Below, one piece after another: positions 57,333 to 64,000 of a stretch of DNA of 64,000 bases. The notes beneath the pieces are model-generated. The model had not been told where the DNA came from. It did no database searches and saw only the letters and a list, made by a program, of their open reading frames with translations. Within the stretch, counting starts at the first letter, position 1; every line of letters starts with the position of its first letter. The translations under genes and the position numbers were made by a program. The DNA comes from Mesobacillus subterraneus (GTDB taxonomy: Bacteria; Bacillota; Bacilli; Bacillales; Cytobacillaceae): the NCBI RefSeq assembly GCF_023715485.1, contig NZ_JAMBOF010000012.1, forward strand, positions 52,256 to 116,255. Reading direction: 5' to 3'.

Positions 57333-57830
57333 ATGTCGGACCCGAGAATCGAATTATACGAGACATACAAAAATGCAATTTTTTTATACCTATACCGCTC
57401 GACACTGAATCGGCATGTTGCTGAGGATCTTACACAAGATACCTTCGTGAAGGCTTTTCAATCACTTTCCAGCTTCCGTGGCGAGTCTTCGATAAAAACA
57501 TGGCTTTTCAAAATCGCAAGGAATACCTATATCAATTTCAGTACGAGAAAACAATACAAGATGGAGATCCATACTGACATTATGGATCAGCATCAGACTC
57601 CTCAATATGATCAATTCAAACGATCTGATGAACAGAGGATGATCGAGCTTACATTGCTGGAACTGCCGGAAAACTACAGGACCTATATTATTTTACGTGA
57701 TGTCAATGAACTTACTTATGAAGAGGTTGCAGTCATTACACATGAAACAATCGGCCAGGTAAAGGTTGGGTTGTATCGAGCCCGAAAGAAATTTAGGGAA
57801 ATTTATAACAAATTGGGGGCTGAAGAATGA
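57333..57830 (+). CDS. ECF RNA polymerase sigma factor
   Basis: 165 residues from ATG 57333 (GAGAGGGGAAATGTG upstream). Region 2: HVAEDLTQDTFVKAFQSLSS, FRGESSIKTWLFKIARNTYI; region 4: LPENYRTYIILRDVNELTYE, EVAVITHETIGQVKVGLYRA. Overlaps its anti-sigma gene by 4 nt (ATGA). It is intact, in contrast to the frameshifted sigma factor at 34231. Confidence 0.93.
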   Translation: MSDPRIELYETYKNAIFLYLYRSTLNRHVAEDLTQDTFVKAFQSLSSFRGESSIKTWLFKIARNTYINFSTRKQYKMEIHTDIMDQHQTPQYDQFKRSDEQRMIELTLLELPENYRTYIILRDVNELTYEEVAVITHETIGQVKVGLYRARKKFREIYNKLGAEE

Positions 57831-59272
57831 AAATAGAACATGATATCGTCCAAGACCTTTACCCTTTGTATATCGATAGCGACTTAAGCCCCTCGGTGAA
57901 AATCGCGGTTGACGAGCATTTACAAGCCTGCCAGGAATGCAGAAGATTTTATGAGACGGGGGAAAAAACGGCTAACATCAGTAAAATCGATGAGCCGAAA
58001 GTATCTAAATCACTGGATGAAAAAATCATTTTAAGAATGAAGCTGAATCGTTTGAGGCTTATTTCTATCATGCTTGCTGCTATTTTATTTTCCATGATTT
58101 TCACTGATTACGTTAACGAGCGTGAACAACTGTTTATGGCTACTGATGGTTATTATGATGCTTTAGGGATAATACAACCTATGTTTGATGATGTGAAAAA
58201 CAAGGACCAAGTCAGCCTGGAACCATTGCAGCAAGAAATTCATCGTTTTTCAAAGTATAATATTTCGCTTAATGACAATTTGAATTTCATTGAAGAGTAT
58301 AACAAGAACTCAACAGAACACCACCTCAGTCTAAATACTCAAAGGCTGAATGCAATGCTTGAAGTAATGAAAATTCGTTACGACCAGGGCAGATGGACAG
58401 AGACAGACGAAGCAGCATTTCAGGCTGTAAAGGATTACTTCATTGGACAGGAAGAAGTCGTTAGTGTGGAATATAATAAAACCCATCATGGATATAGCTC
58501 CTATCTCCACTTTCTAAATGTAAAAGAGATGGATCAGTTTTATGAAAAGGTTAATTTATTAACCTACAGTTATACTCGATATCATAAATTGCCAAATCAA
58601 ATTAAAGCACTGCATGAATCTGAATTGAAAAAGCGGATCACAAATGTGTTAGGATTTGAAGAAGATGATATCGAATTAGAGAAGGAAAGCCCTGTTAATG
58701 CTTTATATGTTTACCGTTTTGAGAATAAAAGTGGATATGGAGGGACAATCGATGCCATTAATGGACAAATCCTCGCTTATAGTGGGGATACCGGACCATT
58801 AAGTAATGCTCCAGTCATAAGTCAAAAGGCAGCTGAAAAAAAAGCTAATTTTTATTTAGAAAAAATCTATGGAAAAGAAATAAATTTTGAAGTGGTATCT
58901 TTAGGTTTTAATTACAATTCCTATTCAGATGATCCAAGACATAAGGTATATAGCTTTAAAGCAGTACCTATGGTTCAGGGTTATTCACTCTATACACCAT
59001 TAGAGACAGAAACCATTCTCCACCTTAATGCCAGGAACGGTAAACTTGAATCTTACGATCACAATCGCCACATTCCATCATTTGAACAATATGGTCAAAT
59101 CGAACTTTCTGCTTCAGTTGACAAAACAAAGCAACCGGTTATTATCTATTCAGCTTTAACAGGGAAATTCGAATTAGTCTATATGGAACCAGATTTAGAG
59201 TATTTTGACGAAGATAAATTCACTTCCGTAAAAAGCGGAATCGAAGAGAAAATCTATCACAACTTCTACTAA
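57827..59272 (+). CDS. Anti-sigma factor with zf-HC2 domain and large extracytoplasmic region
   Basis: 481 residues. N-terminal zinc-finger ASD domain (VDEHLQACQECRRFYETG) binding the sigma factor, one membrane helix near 79-100 (LISIMLAAILFSMIFTDYV), then about 380 extracytoplasmic residues with repeated beta-strands (PQ-like IDAINGQILAYSGDTGPL). The large domain may sense a cell-envelope signal. Directly downstream of and coupled to the sigma gene. Confidence 0.88.
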   Translation: MKIEHDIVQDLYPLYIDSDLSPSVKIAVDEHLQACQECRRFYETGEKTANISKIDEPKVSKSLDEKIILRMKLNRLRLISIMLAAILFSMIFTDYVNEREQLFMATDGYYDALGIIQPMFDDVKNKDQVSLEPLQQEIHRFSKYNISLNDNLNFIEEYNKNSTEHHLSLNTQRLNAMLEVMKIRYDQGRWTETDEAAFQAVKDYFIGQEEVVSVEYNKTHHGYSSYLHFLNVKEMDQFYEKVNLLTYSYTRYHKLPNQIKALHESELKKRITNVLGFEEDDIELEKESPVNALYVYRFENKSGYGGTIDAINGQILAYSGDTGPLSNAPVISQKAAEKKANFYLEKIYGKEINFEVVSLGFNYNSYSDDPRHKVYSFKAVPMVQGYSLYTPLETETILHLNARNGKLESYDHNRHIPSFEQYGQIELSASVDKTKQPVIIYSALTGKFELVYMEPDLEYFDEDKFTSVKSGIEEKIYHNFY

Positions 59273-59276
59273 ATAC

Positions 59277-59312
59277 AAAAGACTGCCTCCTATAGAAGGC
59301 AGTCTTTTGTAT
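59277..59312 (+). terminator. Terminator after the anti-sigma gene
   Basis: AAAAGACTGCCT / AGGCAGTCTTTT stem with a loop of about 8 nt. Confidence 0.92.
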
Positions 59313-59520
59313 TTATAATTCATACGCCAACGTATACTAATAGCCTAAACTCTCCCTGCTTTACGGCACAAATAGTAATTCGCGCATTCATTGTCAATTA
59401 TTTGTGTTTTCAACCCTTGTTTGCTAAGTTTATTGTAAGGAAGGTTTTCACTATACATGTATTGTTATCTTATTTCATTAACATATAAATAAACAATTGA
59501 GAATGAGGAGTGTACATAAG

Positions 59521-60357
59521 ATGGAAGCACCTTTTAAGCAAAGAGATGAAGTGACTGAGTTCATTAAAGCCAATCGTGAGCTTTTTGAACAAAAATTATT
59601 ATCAGAGGCAGTGAACGTAGCGTCTAAAATCAATGAAATTCTCCAAAAAGGGAATATTGACCTCTTAAAAAACGCAGAAAGATTAATTGTCTACATTGTG
59701 GAGGAGCAAGAAGAAGAACTGATCGCTTTTGCTGAACAAGAAGGCTTGGCCTGGGCAGAGCATTCCTTGACTGTTGCTTTCAAACTGGAATGGGTGCAGG
59801 CAATCAGACGAACATTGTGGCACTTCTTGTATCAATTTGATCGTATGAATAACAGTTTTACTGACCGCGAGGAATTTTTCCCGCTTGAGAAAAAGATTAA
59901 TGACCGTGTCGACCAATTCCTGAATACCTTTTTCTTAAGCTATACCAAATACAAGGATGAGATGCTCAACTCTCAGAGAAAACTGGTTGAACACTTGTCC
60001 GTTCCAATCATTCCTATCAGCAGCACTGTCGCTGTATTGCCTTTGATCGGCATGATTGATGAGTACAGAATGCAAATCATTGAAGAAAAGGTTTTAATGG
60101 ATATTTCTAAATTGAAAGTCCATACTTTGATCATGGACCTTTCAGGTACCGCGGAAATGGAATTGAACGTAATCGATCACTTCCAAAAGGTTTTAAACGG
60201 AATTTCCATGATGGGATCCAAAGCAGTAATTACCGGGATGCGTCCTCAGCTTGTGAGAAATATGATCCATGCCGGAATCAACTTTGAACAGAAGGCCGAA
60301 ACAAGGGGAACATTGCAGCAAACACTTAAATCTTACTTGGATAACGAAGCAAAATAA
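59521..60357 (+). CDS. RsbR-type stressosome protein (RsbRD/YqhA-like)
   Basis: 278 residues from ATG 59521 (GAGGAG 10 nt upstream); N-terminal globin-like helical domain (about 1-140) and C-terminal STAS domain (LSVPIIPISSTVAVLPLIGM, LIMDLSGTAEM). RsbR paralogs form the stressosome with RsbS and gate the general stress response. The positions of the RsbT-phosphorylated threonines (T171 and T205 of RsbRA) appear as Glu in GMIDEYRM and non-Thr in TAEMELNV. Neighbouring the SNF2 gene recalls the yqhA-yqhH region of B. subtilis. Confidence 0.82.
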   Translation: MEAPFKQRDEVTEFIKANRELFEQKLLSEAVNVASKINEILQKGNIDLLKNAERLIVYIVEEQEEELIAFAEQEGLAWAEHSLTVAFKLEWVQAIRRTLWHFLYQFDRMNNSFTDREEFFPLEKKINDRVDQFLNTFFLSYTKYKDEMLNSQRKLVEHLSVPIIPISSTVAVLPLIGMIDEYRMQIIEEKVLMDISKLKVHTLIMDLSGTAEMELNVIDHFQKVLNGISMMGSKAVITGMRPQLVRNMIHAGINFEQKAETRGTLQQTLKSYLDNEAK

Positions 60358-60358
60358 A

Positions 60359-60407
60359 AATCATAGTAAAACCCCTTTGCTTTGAACAAAGGGGTTTTAC
60401 TATGATT
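60359..60407. terminator. Long bidirectional terminator hairpin
   Basis: Perfect 21-bp inverted repeat (60359-60379 and 60387-60407) with a 7-nt loop, CTTTGAA. The 3' arm is T-rich. Serves the RsbR gene and the minus-strand frame at 60406. Confidence 0.9.
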
Positions 60408-60594
60408 AAAGTCGTTTATCCAGCTCCAACAGCATTTGATTGTTTTCTTCTATGTCTCGATGGATGCCATCAATTTCAGATGAAATATTGAATTCCTGCT
60501 GTTTGACGGATAGTATTTTTTGCTGCTGAGATTCCTGCTGTTCAGTGATGTTTCGAAGACTACCCGCTAGTTCGGAACTTTCACTCCTAATCGA
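60406..60594 (-). pseudogene. Coiled-coil reading frame without a start codon
   Basis: 62 open codons, stop at 60406, encode ITEQQESQQQKILSVKQQEF and IHRDIEENNQMLLELDKRL, a Gln/Glu-rich helix predicted to coil. No ATG, GTG or TTG lies in frame before residue 20, and the only ribosome-binding-like motif (TTAGGAGTG) has no start downstream. Either the 5' part was lost beside the SNF2 stop, or a base is missing. Confidence 0.35.
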
Positions 60595-60598
60595 TCAA

Positions 60599-63500
60599 CT
60601 AAATCTGCAGGATTTCGCGAATATCTTCCTCTGTCAGGGTAGCCGAGGATTTTTCTTCGATAATTTCTTCAATCATGTTCCGCTTTTTATCCTGCAGCTC
60701 ATTCATCTTTTCCTCGATTGTTCCTCTGGCAATTAGCTTGATGACCTGGACTTGATTTTTCTGGCCCATACGGTGGGCGCGGTCAGCAGCTTGCTGCTCG
60801 ACAGCTGGATTCCACCATAAATCATATAGAATGACGGTGTCCGCTCCAGTCAGATTCAAGCCCGTCCCTCCCGCTTTCAAGGAAATCAGGAAAAAATCCC
60901 GTTCCCCGTTATTAAACCGTTCGCATGTTTCCACACGATCTTGGGAAGGTGTCTGCCCGTCAAGGTAAAAGAACGGAATGCCCTCGTATGCCAACTCTTT
61001 GCCAATCAGATCGAGCATTTTCGTGAATTGCGAAAAAATGAGCACCCTTCTCCCTGCAAACCTGGACTCCTCGATGATTTGCTTCAACTGTTCAAATTTA
61101 GCTGAGCTGCCCATATACCCATCTACAAACAAGGCTGGATGGCAGCATATTTGCCTTAATCGCGTCAGGCCAGCCAGGATTTTGATCCGGTTTTTCCTGA
61201 TCGTATTCTTATCCAGCTGCTTCAAGGTTTGATGGCGAAGCTTTGCCAGGTAGGCAGCATATAGCTTTTTCTGTTCAGGCAGCAATTCCACTCTGTCGAT
61301 TGATTCGATTTTTTCTGGCAGCTCCCCGAGCACTTCTTCCTTTACCCTTCGCAGTAAAAATGGCCGAATCCTGCGGGCAATGGTTTTACTTGTCAGATTA
61401 CTATATTCCTTCAACCCCTGGAATAACTCAGGAAAAACCACCCGAAAAATAGACCATAAGTCTTCTATCGAGTTTTCAATCGGCGTACCTGTCAACGCGA
61501 ACCGGTGGTCAGCCTGTATGTTCATCACTGCTTTTGCCGTTTGAGTCAGCGGGTTTTTAAATGCCTGAGCTTCATCGAAAAAGACAGTGTGAAAATTCAT
61601 TTTTTCGTATAGGTGAATATCGCGGCGCAGAAGCATGTAGGAGGTGATGACAACATCAATGCCCGAAAAATCGTTTAATAGTTTCGAACGCTCTGTTTTA
61701 TTGCCGTCAATGATGACAGCTTGAATATCAGGAGTGAATTTCATGAATTCACTGAGCCAGTTATAAATCAGGGAAGACGGACAAACAATCAGAATAGGCT
61801 GTTGCCTTTTCCTTACATCGGACAGTTCGGAAGCAATATATGTAATACTTTGCACTGTTTTACCAAGGCCCATGTCATCAGCCAGGATTCCGCCAAATCC
61901 GTATCTTGCAAGAGTTTTCATCCAATGAAAACCCTGCTTCTGGTATTCACGTAAAATTGGCTCTAATTTATCTGGGATATCGAACTTCACTTTTCCAGGG
62001 GTGCTGATTTCATCAAGAAAACCTCGAAAAGAATCTTCCATTCGCAGTACTGAACCATCCTCGAATGATTCCAGCATTTGCATCCCACGGACAATTGGAA
62101 CATTCAGCCCTTTCTCCAAATCCTCATCCTGAATCGGCCCTGCCTTCAAGAACCGCTGGATTTCCTCCCATTCCCTTGTTTCCAACGACATCAATGCCCC
62201 ATTGCGTAACCGATAGTACTTCCGTTTTTCCTCAAGCGCTTCGAGTATATCCCTAATATATTTCTCAGGAATCCCATCCATTCCAAACTTAAATTCAAGC
62301 CAGTTCGTCCGCTCTTTTTTCACCTTGACACGTATTTGCGGTCGGGCCGGCTCCCTGAAAATCCGATTCCTGACTGCTGTAGTTGCGTAAACTTGCACCA
62401 GCTTCTGAAGCTTAGGCATGACATGATACAAAAACTCATACTCGAGGTCTTCATTATGCAAGAAGTAGCCGCCATCCGTTTTAGCAAACGAACTTTCGTC
62501 GAGCATACCCAGTATTAAGTCTTCCTTGTCCGTATTCCTGATCAGCATTGAATTTGTCTGAGGTTCCCTGCCTTCCAATGGATTGAACACAATATTGTCA
62601 TACTGGAACTCAAGCCCGGCGAGGAGACGGTTATTGACTCGATCGAGATACAATTTGGCGATTAACGGTGTGTTTAAAAATTGTCTCGTAATATCTCCAT
62701 TTATTCGAACCTCTCCGATTCTTCTCAAACCTGGAACCACTTTTTCCACAAAGAAACTCATTTGATCTTTCCGGATTGGAATTTCGTTCGTACCTGAACT
62801 CTCAAGCATTTGGATCAGCTCATAAAGACGATTACTATCCTCGCTATTCAGCTGGATTAATTGTCCTTGATACAATACTAAATCATAGGCATTCAGCAAA
62901 ACTAGCTGAGTCAACCCATCGATCTTCAAACGGTAGTTTTTATCGTCTGTTTCTTCAAAATCAAATAGTAATGGAAGTTTTTCGCTGGAAATTCTTAAAT
63001 CAGCAGATAATCCCCCTGCGTATTCAACCTTTGCATTCGGTACCTTCGTGAGCAAAGGTAAAAGTTGATCCCATGTTGAAGGCGAAATGAGCAGCGTTTC
63101 ATTGTTTCCAGCAAAGGTATTTTGCAGTGCCTCTTCATCCTCGACCACCTGAATCAGGGCTTTAATGATGACATCCGTTTCGCCTTGAAAACAATGAAGC
63201 TCTGGATCATATGCAAACAATCCGGAAAGAGACACTTTTTCTTTATCTTTTACACTCGCTAAAAAGCCCCTGATATCCTGAATAGCAATAGGTCCAATCT
63301 TCATCGCAATCCCAAGCATGGTTTGCTTCTTGCTGAGATTGACAGGCCTGACCCTGAACTCTGTATTCAGAACCTTTCTAGTTTCAAAGTGCAGCTGATG
63401 CCTGCTCGAACGTCGTGGCTGTTCACTAAAAAGCGTCAACAAACCCTCAGCTAGCCCATTTTCCGTTTCACCTTTTACTTGTAGCTGTTCAATCCCTTGT

Positions 63501-63778
63501 CTCTGCTTGTCCAGGATTGCAATTAAAACAGCAGCAACATGCTGGCACTCTGTTTTGATAGAAGCAAGCTTGGGGCAGCTGCACTGAGCAGTGAACCCAT
63601 CATTATTTTTTCGGACAGTAACATGGAATTCGTCTGCTCCTGTGACTGTAGCTACCGCCAATTCCTTGCTGTATTTTGTAAACTTCACTTTATCCGCACG
63701 GTAAAACGCATCCCCACGCTTGAAAGAAACAGTTCCGCACAATTCCTTGATGACTTTATGATTCAGTTTTAAGTCCAT
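60599..63778 (-). CDS. SWIM zinc-finger SNF2 family helicase
   Basis: 1059 residues from ATG 63778 (GGGAGGGACAGAGC upstream). A SWIM-type zinc finger (CSCPKLASIKTECQH) lies near residues 66-80, then a long linker. SNF2 helicase core: Walker A DDMGLGKT at about 640, box II FFDEAQAFKN, motif III LTGTPIENS, then the C-terminal helicase domain with VLIFSQFTKM and VEQQAADRAHRMGQ. Such proteins remodel protein-DNA complexes; the bacterial targets are undefined. It resembles YqhH of B. subtilis. Confidence 0.92.
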   Translation of the reverse strand: MDLKLNHKVIKELCGTVSFKRGDAFYRADKVKFTKYSKELAVATVTGADEFHVTVRKNNDGFTAQCSCPKLASIKTECQHVAAVLIAILDKQRQGIEQLQVKGETENGLAEGLLTLFSEQPRRSSRHQLHFETRKVLNTEFRVRPVNLSKKQTMLGIAMKIGPIAIQDIRGFLASVKDKEKVSLSGLFAYDPELHCFQGETDVIIKALIQVVEDEEALQNTFAGNNETLLISPSTWDQLLPLLTKVPNAKVEYAGGLSADLRISSEKLPLLFDFEETDDKNYRLKIDGLTQLVLLNAYDLVLYQGQLIQLNSEDSNRLYELIQMLESSGTNEIPIRKDQMSFFVEKVVPGLRRIGEVRINGDITRQFLNTPLIAKLYLDRVNNRLLAGLEFQYDNIVFNPLEGREPQTNSMLIRNTDKEDLILGMLDESSFAKTDGGYFLHNEDLEYEFLYHVMPKLQKLVQVYATTAVRNRIFREPARPQIRVKVKKERTNWLEFKFGMDGIPEKYIRDILEALEEKRKYYRLRNGALMSLETREWEEIQRFLKAGPIQDEDLEKGLNVPIVRGMQMLESFEDGSVLRMEDSFRGFLDEISTPGKVKFDIPDKLEPILREYQKQGFHWMKTLARYGFGGILADDMGLGKTVQSITYIASELSDVRKRQQPILIVCPSSLIYNWLSEFMKFTPDIQAVIIDGNKTERSKLLNDFSGIDVVITSYMLLRRDIHLYEKMNFHTVFFDEAQAFKNPLTQTAKAVMNIQADHRFALTGTPIENSIEDLWSIFRVVFPELFQGLKEYSNLTSKTIARRIRPFLLRRVKEEVLGELPEKIESIDRVELLPEQKKLYAAYLAKLRHQTLKQLDKNTIRKNRIKILAGLTRLRQICCHPALFVDGYMGSSAKFEQLKQIIEESRFAGRRVLIFSQFTKMLDLIGKELAYEGIPFFYLDGQTPSQDRVETCERFNNGERDFFLISLKAGGTGLNLTGADTVILYDLWWNPAVEQQAADRAHRMGQKNQVQVIKLIARGTIEEKMNELQDKKRNMIEEIIEEKSSATLTEEDIREILQI

Positions 63779-63880
63779 GCTCTGTCCCTCCCGCAGATGC
63801 AATAATCGATAGTTATTAGTGTAGACCTAATCGCAGCATTTGTTAAGCCAGAATATAAAAAGCATGGAGAAAAACTGATA

Positions 63881-64000
63881 TGCTCCCCTTTAGGTAGACA
63901 GATTAAAAAATAAAATCTGTTTACTTAAAGGGGAGTTTTTATTATGTCAAAAAGGGCCTTTTCACTCCAAGATAAAATTAAGATTATAAAGGCATTGGAA
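63881..64000 (+). mobile_element. Left end of an insertion sequence, probably IS3 family
   Basis: Begins about TGCTCCCCTTTAGGTAGACAG, which pairs with a downstream inverted copy (63914-63935) to form a long hairpin right before the transposase start. A TG-initial terminus and an OrfA-like first protein fit the IS3 family (IS150 group). The rest is outside the window. Confidence 0.6.
63944..64000 (+). CDS. Transposase OrfA-like protein, N-terminus only
   Basis: Nineteen codons, MSKRAFSLQDKIKIIKALE, start at ATG 63944, 9 nt after AAAGGGGAG, which lies in the 3' arm of the hairpin. The pattern SKR-FSxxDKxxIIKAL is that of helix-turn-helix OrfA proteins of IS3-type elements. The frame runs off the right edge. 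Confidence 0.65.
   Translation, partial: MSKRAFSLQDKIKIIKALE

Overview
The window is chromosomal DNA of a low-GC Gram-positive, spore-forming Bacillaceae species (Bacillus/Mesobacillus type). The evidence is AGGAGG-type ribosome binding sites, frequent TTG and GTG starts, U-tailed terminators after most operons, Spo0E-like and SirA sporulation proteins, and the gene set lexA-yneA-yneB-ynzC-tkt / sirA-yneF / Spo0E-like-ccdA-yneI-ccdC, which forms one neighbourhood in Bacillus subtilis. Gene calls rest on reading the sequence and on family knowledge; no database search was run.

Layout. 1-8500: an accessory stretch with an edge-truncated gene, a DUF2500 gene split by a solo-tnpB element of the IS200/IS605 group (779-2129), an acetyltransferase, a DcmR-type sensory protein, and four Nudix hydrolases mixed with a methyltransferase and a cupin. 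8500-11500: an exported NTR-like protein, a membrane metalloprotease preceded by two tiny coupled ORFs, and a protein joining two DNA-binding domains to an RNase H fold. 11600-13930: the conserved ccdC-yneI-ccdA block and a divergent Spo0E-like gene. 14100-17700: a heterodimeric ABC exporter. 17889-20013: a guanine riboswitch controlling xpt-pbuX. 20115-24023: a five-gene operon yrrT-mtnN-luxS-mccA-mccB that recycles S-adenosylhomocysteine to homocysteine and on to cysteine, with luxS inside it. 24274-27400: a lone receiver domain, an MFS transporter and small genes. 27535-28380: yneF and sirA. 28642-34783: azoreductase, a lysozyme-like protein, SDR, VOC protein, and an ECF sigma factor (frameshifted) with its DUF4030-type partner.

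34962-35300 is a 339-bp miniature inverted-repeat element with an 8-bp target duplication. 35362-39718 is tkt-ynzC-yneB-yneA divergent from lexA, with three SOS boxes between yneA and lexA. 39795-42410 holds small basic and Arg/Asp-repeat proteins and a DinG-like helicase. 42570-54853 is a long run of small accessory genes: acetyltransferases, APH-like kinase, DUF3231, DUF4253, P-loop kinase, Nudix, DUF4257, PAP2 phosphatase and a Nif3-like protein. 55023-56531 is a c-di-AMP riboswitch in front of a glutamate/dicarboxylate:cation symporter. 57333-59272 is an intact ECF sigma/anti-sigma pair. 59521-63778 is an RsbR-type stressosome protein and a SWIM-SNF2 helicase. The right edge enters an insertion sequence, probably IS3 family.

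The ancestral backbone (lexA...tkt, sirA-yneF, ccdA-yneI-ccdC) is kept in order but pried apart by two blocks of about 7 and 14 kb carrying regulation, transport and sulfur-metabolism genes. Three genes are broken: DUF2500 by the tnpB element, the first ECF sigma factor and a small membrane protein by single-base frameshifts. The most notable items are the scarless reconstruction of the TnpB target gene, the HTH-HTH-RNase H fusion, the c-di-AMP riboswitch on an anion symporter and the luxS-containing methyl-cycle operon.
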